Assembly: GCA_947172415.1 (NCBI GenBank)
Contig: OX359196.1
Location: forward strand, 3,412,501-3,476,500
DNA length: 64,000 nt
Reading direction: 5' to 3'
Origin: Chondrosia reniformis
Taxonomy: Eukaryota > Porifera > Demospongiae > Chondrillida > Chondrillidae
The notes beneath the pieces are model-generated. The model had not been told where the DNA came from, ran no database searches, and was given only the letters and a program-made list of their open reading frames with translations. The position numbers and the translations under genes are program-made. Of the stretch, positions 1 to 11,461 are shown in pieces; position 1 is the first letter of the stretch; each line of letters opens with the position of its first letter.

Positions 1-345
1 TACTAGTTGTACGTATATACTAGTTGTATGTAGTAGCTATGTAACTAGTGTGTGGTATATACAAGTTGTATGTTCTAGTAATATTCACTCATTCTATGAA
101 ATACTTGTATGTACTAGTTTCTAGTTGTATACACTATTTGTATGAACTATTTGTATGTACTATGTGAATGTACTATTTATAAGTACCAGTTATATGTGTG
201 TGTACTAATTATATATTTGTGTAATAATACAAGTTATATGTTTGCGTACTAATTATATGTACTAGTTGTATGTACTAATTGTATGAACTACTTGTATGCC
301 CTAGTTCTATCTCCTAGGACTAGTTATATTTACTGGTTGTATGAA
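1..345 (+). repeat. 13-bp minisatellite block 1
   Basis: Degenerate tandem copies of a 13-bp unit, consensus TACTAGTTGTATG, running in from beyond the window edge. Each good unit carries the ACTAGT palindrome. Units vary by substitution and by 1-2 base indels, so the phase drifts. I see no gene. The block ends where unique sequence of the Penelope-like element begins, near 345. Confidence 0.9.
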
Positions 346-447
346 AAATCTAATAAACCATTTTCGTACATGCTATATGCCTATTCTGTAAAAAGAACCT
401 ATAGGGGAACTAAACCTAAAGAGAGCTTTAGATGAAGATACAAGAGT

Positions 448-515
448 CTTTTCTTCCTTCTTTTCCCTTCTTTCCTTCCTTCTTTTCCCTTCTTTCGTCT
501 TCTTCTCCACTGGGT
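448..515 (+). repeat. Pyrimidine-rich simple repeat
   Basis: A run of imperfect TTCCTTC and CCCTTCTTT units with almost no purines. It lies in the 3' region of the minus-strand Penelope-like element, where it would be transcribed as a polypurine tract. Confidence 0.7.
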
Positions 516-524
516 CAGACAGCC

Positions 525-551
525 GTTTCTGGGAATTCCACCCTTCATCAG
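525..551 (-). ncRNA. Hammerhead-ribozyme-like core at PLE 3' end
   Basis: On the minus strand CTGATGA (551-545) is followed by an A, a short GGG/CCC stem with a 7-base loop, another A, then GAAAC (529-525). CTGANGA, stem II, GAAA is the catalytic core order of hammerhead ribozymes, and Penelope-like elements are known to carry such motifs in their terminal repeats. Against it, there is one unpaired A on each side of stem II, and I could not find a clean stem I with a cleavage triplet. It may be a decayed ribozyme or only a core-like match. Confidence 0.4.
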
Positions 552-830
552 TGATCCTGGGAGTCTTTGTCTTTTTCTTTATCTTGATCTTCTGTGAATC
601 CTTGGCTCACTATGCTAAATCTAGGGGCCTTATATACACTATTTTGGCGCCAAAAGTTAAATAAGGTGTTAACTAAGACACATGATGAAATTTAATTTTA
701 TGAAAGGAATGTAGGTCCAATTAATTTTATGAATTAATTATAAATCTATTATTAATCTTGCTTATAGGTAAAACAGACTCAACATAACTATAGACACAAG
801 TAGAACATACTACATAAGTCTACCCTTAGT

Positions 831-1380
831 TCATCTAGTAGTAACATTTCTTTGGAAGTGGGGTAACACAATATGGGGTAACACAAGACAGTCCTTAAGC
901 ATACTAGCTACTTTTTGCTTATACTTGATTCTAATTAGAGGCTGCCGGGATAGGAACGTTTTAAAGGTTGGTTTTAGCTTAAAGTATTTGTAACCCTGCT
1001 TAATAAGCCTACTGCATAACTGCAAACTTTTAAACTGAAAACTGGAGAAGTCACTACATATTCTGGAATACCTAATTAGTTGTGAAATAAAGACACCATA
1101 GGCTGGGGTATTAGGAATATTACTATCTAAATGGGGGAAATTTACTATATCAAAGTTAAAGTCCTCTCACTTATCATATACTTTAGTGATAAATTGATTG
1201 TTAGTAATTGTTATATCTAAGTCTAAAAAGGAGGATTTCCTAGGGCTGGTATTTGTCTTTTTAAGAATAATTTCTTTGGGGTAAATATCACTAATTGACA
1301 GTTCAAAATCCTTGTTGTTAATACATAAAAGGTCATCAATATACCTATAAGTGTTGAAAAATTGAATAGCTAAGGTGATG
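831..1380 (-). pseudogene. PLE reverse transcriptase, C-terminal palm and thumb
   Basis: Continues the reverse transcriptase of 1381-2256 after a frameshift at the junction. The catalytic YIDD box is encoded at 1332-1343 on the minus strand. It is followed by a region resembling SFLDLDITI, then YGVFISQLIRY, then a basic tail ending at a TGA at 831. An in-frame TGA at 1167-1169 interrupts the chain just after a VYDK sequence, where relatives usually have Arg; a CGA-to-TGA change would explain it. With the frameshift and this stop the copy cannot make active enzyme. The RT blocks are read directly; assignment to the Penelope-like class is from family knowledge. Confidence 0.65.
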
Positions 1381-2256
1381 TTATCTTAGTAGTCCTTTCA
1401 TAAACTCATACTCATAGGCAAACAGAAAAAGATTAGCAACTACAGGGGCACAGTCAGTACCCATAGGGATACTTACACATTGCTTAAATACAGAACTGTC
1501 TACACATACATAAATGTTGTCAATAAGGTAATTAAAGAGTTCTACTAAATGAACAGCTGTGACTGCTTTATTGGAGACATTGTTAGACCACAAGGCTTTA
1601 TCCTGACAGACTTCTATATATTGGGACTTCCTACAGGTATAGGCACTATGAATAAGGTTAGTAATCTTGTCTTTAAGTAAGTTATGGGGGATCGCGGTAT
1701 ATAAGGTAGAAAAATCAAAACTAGCTAGCTGGGCTTTTCTAGTGGGTATAGACGTAAGACTATCTAAGACTTCTAGTGACTTTTCAACTATCCAAAAGGC
1801 ATTAACACCAGTATTCCTATATATACCTAGGCAGTATTCTCTAAAATGTTTGAGAATTAGTCTGAGTGCCAAATTTAGAAATCTAGAAAGGGGTTTGGTA
1901 GTACATTTGTGAGAGGCAGCTATGAATCTGTAGCTGTAAGGGTTCTTATGTAGCTTAGGCATCCAGTAAAAAGAGGGAAGGTTACACCAGTCTGGTTTAG
2001 GTTTTAAGTTCTCTAGTTTTAGGAAATCTATGTGTTTCCTAATTAACTGTTGGGGTACTGTACACTTAGCATAAGTGGAGGTACTGCCTAGTTCTTTATT
2101 AATAATTTGTCTATAGTAGGACTTACATATAAATATGATATTATTAGAGGCCTTATCGGCAGGGGCTATAACATACTTATCATGTAGGTCTGCTAAGAAT
2201 TTCTTAATTTTAGGGCAAGTAAGGGTCTTCTTGGCTACTGTGGATTTGGTATACAA
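1381..2256 (-). pseudogene. PLE reverse transcriptase, fingers and first palm motifs
   Basis: A 291-codon open stretch. Visible blocks in order are HDKYVIAPADKASNN (about residues 25-39), FYWMPKLHKNPYSYRF (about 96-111), DFSTLYTAIPHNLL (the palm motif with the first catalytic Asp, about 180-193) and CVSIPMGTDCAPVVANLFL (about 260-278). These are the usual ordered motifs of Penelope-type reverse transcriptases. The Met given as start lies inside the domain, because the true frame continues upstream. The stretch ends at TAA 1381-1383, where a frame change is needed to reach the YIDD box. It is a fragment of a dead element. Confidence 0.7.
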
Positions 2257-3120
2257 TTTAGACAGCTTAGAGATCCTATCATTAATTTTCTTAGGTACAG
2301 CATTTTCCCACTCACTAAGTACAGAAGTGGATACATTTTCTCTACGGGCTCAGTTAATTTTATATTTTCTAAGACCTTCCTTACACATTTTCAAAGCAGT
2401 TACCCAATTAAAGTTATTAGGTTCTCTAAATTTTGGTCCTTTCTTAAGAAGTTTTCTAAGTTTGGGTTACTAACTATACATAGGTCACCTGTTAAAACAT
2501 GGCCTAGAGACTTGTAAATGAAGGGGGACTTGTGACACTCACATGGTTCTGGTTTTCTAAAGACATCTGACTTAGACGCTTGTGAAAAGTTAAAGATTTG
2601 AGGTCCTATTGGTTGGGTATACTTATATACTACACATGGGGGCTCTTTGTTTTGTATAATGGGTGGGACAGTTTCTAACACTAACTTTTGGTTTAAGATA
2701 CCTGAGAGGCCTACTTTTTCCACACCTTTATTATGAAACATGATTTTTAGAAACCCTTCTGGACTTGTTGTTTTCTTTGGGTGTTTGGGAAGGCTGGCTG
2801 AAGCGCGTGCTTTAATAACATCTTTAATCATTAGCATAAGTCTAAGTGGAAAAGGTGTTTCTGGAGTATCGATGAGACATTGTACCGAGTTTAACAAATT
2901 AACGATGAAGGTGTTGAGCTTGTAATGCAAAAGTATCGCGTTTAAGTTTGGCCAGAAAGCCCACGTTCTTGTAAAGTGGTAGTCGTTCTTTTAGCCATTC
3001 AGGGTCAAAGGTAGCATTATTACTACTGCCTGTCAATTTTAGATTGGAGCGCCGATGCCGTCTTTTATGAGATAAGCGATTAAAAAGGTTCCATACGATG
3101 ATTTCCTTTTTAAGTTTCGA
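2257..3120 (-). pseudogene. PLE N-terminal region
   Basis: The main open part is 2400-2930 (176 codons). It holds a block with a Cys-rich CECHKSPFIY sequence followed by GHVLTGDLCIV, as seen upstream of the RT in this retroelement group. Upstream, from 2931 to about 3120, the same sense continues in an open frame with a basic KRRHRR patch. Downstream, between 2257 and 2400, coding resemblance persists in a shifted frame (a block around NFNWVTALK) and is interrupted by a TGA. The function of the region is not known to me; nucleic-acid binding by the basic and Cys-rich parts is an inference. Confidence 0.55.
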
Positions 3121-3133
3121 AATATTGCCAATG

Positions 3134-5636
3134 TATGTACCAGTTGTATGTACTAGTTGAATGTACTAGTTGTAGGTTCTAGTACTACCTAAACTAAATA
3201 CTAGGTAGGTACTAGTTGTATGTACTACTTGTGTTTACTAATTGTATGCACTAGATGTATGTACTTGTTGTGTGTTCTAGTTGTAGGTTCCAGTACTAGT
3301 TATACTAGGTACTAGGTAGGTTCTAGTTGTATGTACGAGATACTAGTTGTATGTACTAGTTGTATGTTCTATTTATATGTACCAATTTTATGTTCTAGTT
3401 TTATATACTAGTTGTATGTACTGGTTGTACGCACTATTTATATGTACTTGTTATATTTGTATGTATTAATATATATACTAGTTTTATGTACTAGATATAT
3501 GTAGTAGCTGCATGTACTAGCTTTACGTACTAGTTGTACTTACTATTTATATTTACTAATTATATGTGTATGTAATAGGTATATGTACTACTTGTAAGTA
3601 CTAGCTCTACGTATATACTGGTTGTATGTACTAATTGCACGTACTAGTTGTATGTACTATTACAAGTTTTTTTACTAGTTGTAGGTGCTAGTTGTATATA
3701 CTAGTTGTATATAGTAGTTGTATGTACTAATTGTATGTACTAGTTGTATGTACTAGCTGTGTACTGGTTTTATGTACTAGTTGTATGTACTATTTGTATG
3801 TACTAGTTGTATTTACTAGTTATATGTACTAGTTTTTGTACTACATTTATGTACTAGTTATATGTAGTAGTTGTATGTACTAGTTGTTTGTACTAGTTTG
3901 TAGTTGTAAGCCCTAGTTTTATGTACTACTTGGACGTACTATGTGTATGTACTATTTATAATTACTACTTTAATTTTTATGTATTAGTTATATGTAGTAG
4001 GTGTGTGTACTAGTTATATGTTCTAGTTGCAAGTAGTACTTGTATGCACTAGTTGTCTGGACTAGTATTAGCTATATTTACTAGTTGTAGGTAGCAGTTG
4101 TAAGTGGTAGTTGTATATAGTAGTTGTATGTACTAATTGTATGTACTAGTTGTATGTACTAGCTATGTACCAGTTGTATGTTTTAGTTGTATGTACTATT
4201 TTTATGTACCAGTTATATATATATGTATTAGATATATGAAGTAGTTGTGTCTATTAGTTTTATGAACAAGTTGTATGGACTAGTACCAGTTTTATTTAGT
4301 AGTTGTAGGTGCCAATTGTAGGTTCTAATTTTATGTACTAGTTGAATGTACTAGCTGATTGTACTAGTTATTAGTTGTATTTACTAGTTTTATGTACTAC
4401 TTATATGCACTAGTTGTATGCACTAGTTTAATGTTCTAGTTGTATATCCTAGTTTTTAGTTTTACGTACTAATTGTGTGTACTAATTTTTGTATTAGTTT
4501 TAGTACTATTTGTGTGTACTAGATGTATGTACTAGTTGTATGTACTAGTTATATATATGTACTCGTTACTAGTTCCATGTACTACTTGTATATACTAGTT
4601 GTATATACTAACACGAGTTATAATAACTAGTTGTAAGTACTAGTTGAATGTACTAATTGCATGTAGTAATTGTATGCTCTATACAATTGAATGAACTCTA
4701 TGTATGTACTAGTGGTATGTACTAGTTGTATGTACTAGTTGTACGTACTGGTTGTATGTACTAGTTGTATGTATTAGTTATATGTACTAGTTGTGTGTAC
4801 TAGTGGTTAGTATAAACTGTTTGTATTAGTTATGTACTAGATGCAACTACTAGTTCTAATAAGTAGTTGTATGTACTAGTACGGGTAATATTTACTAGTT
4901 GTAGGTACTAGTTTTATGCACTAGTTGTATGTACTAGTGCAAGCTATATTTACTAATTATAGGTATTAGTTGTATGTAGTAGTTGCATGTTCTAATTGTT
5001 TGAACTAGTTCTATGTAATAATTGTATGTACTAGTTATGTACTAGTTATATGAACTAGTTTTAAGTACTAGTTCTGTGTACTAGTTGAGTGTACTAGTTG
5101 TATGTACTATTTGTGTGTACTAATAGTATGTATTAGGTGTATGTACTGTTTATAGGTACCAGTTATATGTGTATTTACTAGTTATATGTACTAGTTGGGT
5201 ACTAGTAATAGGTACTAGTTGTAAGTTCTAGTACTACTAAAATTAGGTACTAAGTAGGTACTAGTTGTAAGTACTAATTGCACATACCAGTGGTACGAAC
5301 TAATTGTATGTGCTAGTTGTATCAACTAGTATTATGTTCTAGTCCAAATTTACTAATTGTATGTACTAGTTTTACGTAGTAGTTGTTTGTACTAGTTATA
5401 TGTAATAGTTGTATGTACAATTTGTATATACTAGTATATGTACTACTTGTAGGTTCTAGTACTAGTTATAGTAGGTACTAGGTAGGTGCTAGTTGTATGT
5501 AGTAGCACTAGTTATATTTACTAGTTGTAAGTACTAGGTGCATGTACTAATGTTGTAAGTACTAGGTGCATGTACTAATTACTTGTTGTTTGTACTAATT
5601 GTATATACTAGTTATATGTACTAGCTGTAAAAACTG
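3134..5636 (+). repeat. 13-bp minisatellite block 2
   Basis: About 2.5 kb of degenerate TACTAGTTGTATG units with no unique insert. Longer stretches such as a GGTACTAGGTAGG variant recur, showing higher-order copying. No gene is seen. Confidence 0.9.
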
Positions 5637-5667
5637 TAGTGCATTTCAGTCAAAGCTTCCACTTTTT

Positions 5668-6268
5668 GAATTTTTTCCTCTTAAGCATTGATAAGCTTTA
5701 ATTCAAATTTGGAAATGTCATTTTCTTTGATACTTGGAGAGGTTGTACCTAAGTCATGTATCTTTGGAATATCGAGAGAATGGTGTTACCATGTTTACTG
5801 TGGGCTTGCTTAATTGCCACCAATTTCCAAATAAGGTAAAAAATGCTTTTCTTCAATCTCCTCCTAGGTTGTTTGAAATTTCTTTATTTTTTAATGTCAC
5901 ATATATTTAAGGTAATTTTTAAAATTGAAAAGAGGCTTTTTGAAGTGTGCTTCTTGAATTTTGAGAAATATCAGTTATAAGTTATCAGTTATCAGTTGGA
6001 AATTTTTAGAGGTACATATATTCATTTTCTATCTAGTTTGTGGGGAAACCTTCTAGGAAGTAAATTTTGCTAACATTCTAAACTAGAATGAAATATCTAA
6101 ATTTAAAAAGAGGATTTTTTCAATAAAAGGTTCTAGGAAAGAGTTATAAACTTTTATATTTTACCTAATTTGCATATTTGAAACCACAATGTAAACAATA
6201 TAATGAAATACACTGGAATCAAAAATGTGAACTGTATATGTTAACTCAAGTCAGTAAAATCAAACATC
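5668..6268. other. Transposon copy 1, 3' noncoding region
   Basis: AT-rich sequence between the left TIR and the stop codon of the minus-strand transposase. It contains a tandem doublet of TTATCAGTTATAAG-like sequence near 5970-5995. I see no gene or clear signal. Confidence 0.5.
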
Positions 6269-7864
6269 TTATCTACTTTCTGTTTCTGGAACTCTTCTGT
6301 GACTTTTGTACTCTTTAATTTCCCTGTCTGATTCTAATGCTGTAGAGCCTTCTCTGTATGCATGTGCATAATTGCGGGATTTCTTAAAGAATTTTCTAAT
6401 GTCATCTGTACTTACACTATTAATAGCTGGTATAATTACGTTTCTCAGTCCATTGAATGTGTAATCACACTTATCCTTTGCATAAACCTTGGCTTTACCC
6501 CATACCCTCTCTATTAGATTAAGTTCTGAATGAAATTTTGGTAAAAATAAAACTCTGTGACCTAATGCCTGCAAAATTCTTTCAATTTTAGATTTTTCAT
6601 TTATGAAATCTTCATGTTTACCTAATATATCGATCATTTCTTTCTTTGTCATATCCGTAGCTACAGTCACACCTCTTTCTATCAATACTGTCCGTAGTCC
6701 CGTCAATTGTCCCATTCTGTTAACCATAACCTGCTCCCTGCCATTCCATGTTGTGGTCCTCATTTTTGGTTGCTTACCTCCATCATTTACATTCATCCTA
6801 CTTGCTACTAATGCATCATCACTATATGCCCGATGATTACTACTTTGATCAAAAATCTATATTATGCTAAATCTATCTACTGGATACTTGTATGATGCAA
6901 TTTTGGCTACTTTCTTTACATGTTTAACGAATAGTTCACTAGTCCAGTATCCCTCCATTCTCTGCTCCTATGTGCAAGATTTCTCTACCATACTGTGGAA
7001 AAATAGGATTACTATAAATTCGTTTAGCATCATCTACCTCTTCATCTGTTAATTGTAAAAAGCCTCCATCTTCTTCAATAAAGTCACTAACCATTAAACA
7101 AACCCCTCCCCTTTCCCTTAGGTAATAAAGGCTGCTTTCCCTCCACTGTCCAACCACTAGTTCTCCCTTCATTTGCATGAAATGCTGACTCATCATGATA
7201 AATTGTAACTAGATGCCTATATGCATTATTTTTAACTATGGTGTATGGATGAACACCATCTGAGCAAAGTGGCTGTGGCAGATAAGTATTCATCTTTTGT
7301 AGAAATAATCCCCTATCCTTAACTACATCCTCCCTTTCATGACCATCTACATATCCCTTGGTATACTTAACATAGCAAAAACCTAGTGAGTGCATCCATC
7401 TCCAAGCAGTGACTCTAGAAATTTCCTTCGGGTAGTTAGCTGGCATGGTTGACTTAGGAATAAGGGTATTCTTTATCCATCTACAAAAGGCACTAACTGT
7501 TAATTTATTGTTTTTCTTACTAGTTTCCTTCCTCAGCCATTTAATAGCTCTCCTTTAAATTTTCATCTATCAGTAACGGATATTTTTGACTACCACCTCT
7601 CTTACTAATGGCTATTTCCCCTCTAGCGTAATATGATTTCCTCCATTTTCTTAATGATCGCTCTGATATCCCTACTAAAGATTCTGTCTGCCTACAAGCT
7701 TGTACTGTACCCTTACCCTCCTTCCTTAGGGCATCTACTACTATTATCCCTACAATCTTTTGTACTTCACCAGCCTGATCTCTTACCCAATCCTTATAAT
7801 TTACTAAGGCCTCCTCAGTTGTGAATTGAAAGCTGGAAAGAGCCAAGTAATTAAAATTTAACAT
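6269..7864 (-). pseudogene. DDE transposase, broken, main part (copy 1)
   Basis: Four open pieces (7541-7864, 7087-7446, 6939-7196, 6269-6796) read as one protein interrupted by frameshifts near 7545 and 7100 and by an in-frame TAG at 6857-6859. Order: a helix-turn-helix-like region (SLVGISERSLRKWRKSYY); GYVDGHEREDVV; IYHDESAFHAN, with the first catalytic Asp at 7192-7194; KGKGRG; FDQSSNH, with the second Asp at 6848-6850; LPKFHSELNLIERVWG, with the Glu at 6509-6511; and a C-terminal AYREG and YKSHR region. Asp to Glu is 112 intervening residues with no frame break, much longer than in classical DD34E mariners. Family placement follows from motif order and the TA target; I did not assign a named subfamily. 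Confidence 0.75.
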
Positions 7865-8136
7865 TGGTTGAAATTACCTTTGAATACCTCTAGAACGCAA
7901 ATAGAGCACATTTAGTCTATTTATATGACTTTTAGCTATGCTCTAAGTGTGTAAATAGGTAAGAAAGGCGAAACGATTGCTATAGGTTAATGTTTATAAA
8001 CAAACAGTGCATAATATTCAGTTTAAGTAGAAATCTAAACGAACAAAGTTCTAGTTTACCTTTAGATACTTAAATAAATGCTCTAGTTTAAAGCATAACA
8101 CGTTTCTCTATCCCAGTAATCAATATGAAAACATAC
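7833..8136 (-). other. Probable 304-bp intron in transposase gene
   Basis: Bounded on the minus strand by GTATGT (donor) and CTCTTTCCAG (acceptor). It is AT-rich with stops in all frames. The flanking coding sequence rejoins in frame, and the related transposase at 48934-49455 has no insertion at the corresponding position. Confidence 0.6.
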
Positions 8137-8436
8137 CCAACATCGCCGTCTTCATCTTCACTAGGATTTTCAGCCTCCGACTGATTTGTACCAGTGATCG
8201 CTTCTATCATTTCTCTCTTCTGATTCTGCCTCTTTGTTGGCAGAGTATTGATCACTTAGGCTTTTACTGACGCTGACTTGTGGCGAATTGACTACTAATA
8301 AAGGCTCTTTGGTAAGTTGACATGAAGAAGACTCAAGATTTTCATCGATTTCTTCATTGGGCTTGAATCTTTTCAGATTGCGCAACTTATCCATTTTATT
8401 CTTCATAACAGTAACTCTTGATTTCCTTTTAGGCAT
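8137..8436 (-). pseudogene. DDE transposase, N-terminal exon (copy 1)
   Basis: Starts at ATG 8434-8436 with a basic MPKRKSRVTV beginning that suggests nuclear entry or DNA binding. An acidic Ser/Glu-rich stretch follows. The first frame stops at 8170, but the acidic coding sequence goes on in the next frame to 8137, so one indel is needed. At 8136 a GTATGT splice donor begins. Joining to the acceptor at 7833 gives an in-frame Gly and continues into FQFTTEEA. The related copy at 48934 has the matching acidic region directly continuous with FSSDDA, which supports this exon join. Confidence 0.6.
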
Positions 8437-8743
8437 GATAAAGCCTTAGAATAATACAGTGAAAGAACAAACGAATATCATGAACGTCTTCACGGTGATG
8501 GGCGTTGTTATCTATTAGTAGGACGGACTTATATGATTCTGTGGTTAAACGTCAGAGGAAACCATAGTAACGCATCCTGATGTCACAATTAACAAGCCAA
8601 ATGATTGGCTTATATCAAAACTTTGCTTTAGAATGATAGTTTTAAAAATCTAATCTCAGATTTGGAATCTACGGTATTAAAAACCTATATGTAAGTATTT
8701 ATTTCATAGCGGTTCATTACTATACAATATTAATATGGGTTTT
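8437..8743. promoter_or_regulatory. Transposon copy 1, 5' leader region
   Basis: About 300 bp between the start codon of the minus-strand transposase and the right TIR. This is where its promoter would have to lie. No TATA box of convincing position or other motif is evident. Confidence 0.3.
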
Positions 8744-8774
8744 AAAAAGTGGAAGCTTTGACTGAAATTCACTA

Positions 8775-9895
8775 TAGTTATGTACTAGTTGTATGTACTA
8801 TCAATGTGTACTAGTTATCTACTAGCTGTATGTTCTATTACTGGTAATATTTACTAGTTGTAAATACTAGTTGTATGTACTAGTTGTATGTACTAGTAGA
8901 AGTTATGTTTACTAGTTGAATATAGTAGTTCTTTGTTCTAATTGTATGAACTAGTTGTATGTACCACTTGTATGGACTAGTTATATACTAGGTGTATGTA
9001 CTAGTTGTATGGACTAGTTGTATGTCCTAGTACTAGTAATATTTACTAACTCTGGGCACTAGTTTTATGTACTAGTCGTACTTACTAGCACTGGTTATAT
9101 TTACTAGTTGTAGGTACTAGTTGTATGTAATAGTTGAATGTGATAGTTGTATGAACTAGTTTTATGTACTAGTACATTTTATATTTACTAGTTGTAGGTA
9201 TTAGTTGTTTGTAGTAGTTGTATTATCTAATTGTTTGAACTAGTTCCATGTATATACTAATTGTATTTACTAGTTATGTACTAGTTGTTTGTAATTGTTG
9301 TATGTACTAGTTCTATGTACTATATGTAGGAATTGGTACTAGTTATATTTACTAGCTTTAAGTATGTACTAGTTGTATGTATTCAATTGTATGTAGTAGT
9401 TGTATGTACTAATTGCATGTACTAGTTTTATGTATTAGTTGTGTGTAATTGTTGTCCTATGTACTAGTTGTATGTACAAGTACTAGTTATATTTACTAGC
9501 TGCAGGTATTAGTTGTATGTACTAGTTGTATGTACTATATTGTGATATACTAGTTGTATGTATTAGTTGTATATACTAGTTGTATGTACTAGTTGTGTGT
9601 ACTAGTTGTATGTATTTACTGTATGTACTAGTTATGTACTAGATGCATGTACTAGTTCTAATAAGTAGTTGTATGTACCAGTACTGGTAATATTTACTAT
9701 TTGTAGGTACTAGTTTTATGCATTAGTTTTATGTACTAGTACAAGTTATATTTACTAATTATAGGTATTAGTTGTATTTAGTAGTTGTATGTTCTAATTG
9801 TTTGAACTAGTTCTATGTACTAATTGTATGTACTAGTTGTATGTACCAGTTGTAGTACTAGTTGTAGTACTAGTTGTATGTAGTAGTTGTGTGTT
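8775..9895 (+). repeat. 13-bp minisatellite block 3
   Basis: Degenerate TACTAGTTGTATG units between the TIR transposon and the 123-bp array. Variants such as ACTGGTAATATTTACTAG recur in this and later blocks. No gene is seen. Confidence 0.9.
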
Positions 9896-11461
9896 CTGCA
9901 TTTAAGGGTCCCTGAAGCTTTACAACTTATTTCTGAGTAAACATGGCCACCAATTTCCAAACTTGGGCTATGAAGCCGTGCAGAAGACCTTACCAATGGT
10001 AAAAATGGCCGTCGAACTCGAATAAAGGGTCCCAGAAGCTCTACGACATGTCTGCAAATAAAAATGGCCGCCGATTTCAAAAGTGTGAGATATGCAGCCC
10101 TAACAAAGACTCTCCTGATAGTAAAAATGACTGACATACCCAATTTAAGTGCCCCTGAAGCTCTATGACCTCTCTCCGAGTTATAAATGGCCGCCAATTT
10201 CGAAAATATGAGCTATGAAGGCGTACAGAAGACCTTTCCTAGGATAAAAATGGCTGCTGAACCCGATTTAAGGGTCCCCGAACCCCTGCGACCTATCTCC
10301 CCCTTAATAATGGCAGCCGATTACTAAAATATGAGCTTTAAAGCTGTACGGAAGACCGTTGCCAGGATAAAAATGGCCTCCAAACTCGATTAAAGGGCCC
10401 ACGAAGCTCTACGACCCATAACCGAGTTATTAATGGCCACCGATTTCAAAAATATGGGCTATGAATCAATACCGAAGACTATTCCTAGAATAAAAATGGC
10501 CTCCAAACTCGATTAAAGGGTCCCCGAAGCTCTATGACTTATATCCGAGTTAAAAATGGCCGCCAATTTCAAAAATATGGTCTATAAAGCCGTACTGAAA
10601 GACCGTTCCTAGGATAAAATTGCCGTCGAACGCGATTAAAGGGTCCCTGAAGCTGTATTACTTATCTCTGAGTTAAAAATGGCCACTGATTTCAAAAAAA
10701 TGGGCTATGAATACATTCAGAAGACTGTTCCGAGGATAAAAATAGCCGCCTAACCCGGTTTAAAGGGCCTTGAAGCTGTACAACCTATCTCCGAGTTAAA
10801 AAAAGTCGCCAATTTTAAAATATGTGGTATAAAGCCGTACAGAAGACCTTTCATAGGATAAAATGGCCGCCTAACATGATTAAAGGGTCCCTGAACCTCT
10901 ACAACCTATGTCCGAGTTAAAAACGGCCGCTGATTTCGAAAATACGAGCTATGAAAGTGTAACAAAGACTGTTCCTAGAATAAAAATGGCCTCGATACTC
11001 GATTAAAGGGTCCCTGAAACTCTATGACTTATCCGAGTTAAAAATGGCCGCCAATTTCGAAAATGTGGGATATGGAGCCGTACCAAAACTATTCCTAGGA
11101 TAAAAATGGTTGCCGAACTCGATTAAAGGGTTCCGAAGATATGCAACCTATCTCCGAGTTAAAAATGGCTATGAAGGCTTAACGAAGATCGTTTCTAGGT
11201 TAAAAATGGCCGCCAAATTTGATTTAAAGGTCCCCGAAGCTCCAAGACCTATCTCTGAGTTAAAATTGTCTGAAAATTTCGAAAATATGGGCTATAAAGC
11301 TGTACAGAAGACTGTTCCGAGGATAAAATCGCTGCCTAACCCGATTAAAGGGTCCTTCAAGCTCTATTACTTATCTCTGGGTTAAAAATGGCCACTGATT
11401 TCAAAAATATGGGCTATGAATACGTACCGAAGACTGCCTGCCAAACTCTATTTAAGGGTCC
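9896..11461 (+). repeat. 123-bp tandem repeat array
   Basis: Roughly twelve or thirteen head-to-tail copies of a unit of about 121-126 bp. Each unit reads approximately CGAGTTAAAAATGGCCGCC, a TTTCGAAAATATGGGCTATG block, GAAGACCGTTCCTAGGATA, AAAATGGCC, then GATTAAAGGGTCCCCGAAGC. Spacing was judged from the CCGAGTT landmarks near 10170, 10420, 10541, 10667, 10788, 10910, 11032 and 11151. It is richer in GC than the minisatellite around it. Short open frames inside are by-products of the repeat. Remnants of the same unit occur near 21540, 45175 and 58765. Confidence 0.85.

Larger units (their letters stand above)
346..3133 (-). mobile_element. Decayed Penelope-like retroelement
   Basis: A unique island between two minisatellite blocks, coding on the minus strand. 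Reading from 3120 downwards it encodes a basic N-terminal region, a linker, and a reverse transcriptase with fingers, palm and a YIDD box. The reading frame is broken by several frameshifts and stops. Downstream of the coding part (towards 346) come an AT-rich 3' region, a pyrimidine-rich tract and a hammerhead-like core. The RT style, with its PKLHKNP, STLYTAIPH and IPMGTDCAP blocks, is that of Penelope-like elements. I see no GIY-YIG endonuclease. I could not identify target-site duplications or complete pLTRs. Confidence 0.7.
5639..8772 (-). mobile_element. IS630/Tc1-like TIR DNA transposon, copy 1
   Basis: A 3.1-kb element with terminal inverted repeats of about 29 bp beginning GTGCATTTCAGTC (left) and, on the other strand, GTGAATTTCAGTC (right). 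Only one mismatch is seen over the repeat, which ends in CACTTTTT. The dinucleotide TA flanks both ends (5637-5638 and 8773-8774), as expected of the IS630/Tc1/mariner group. It carries one minus-strand transposase gene, broken by frameshifts and stops. The two TIRs agree far better than the gene preserves its frame, so insertion may be fairly recent, perhaps of an already dead copy. A related element lies at 48530. Confidence 0.8.

Noticed and set aside
1..5636. CRISPR-like array of short repeats
   Set aside because: There are no constant repeats alternating with unique spacers; the whole sequence is one degenerate 13-bp tandem unit.
9820..11385. Open frames of 91 and 125 codons in the 123-bp array
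   Set aside because: They span repeat units of varying length and shift frame from unit to unit. No family resemblance.
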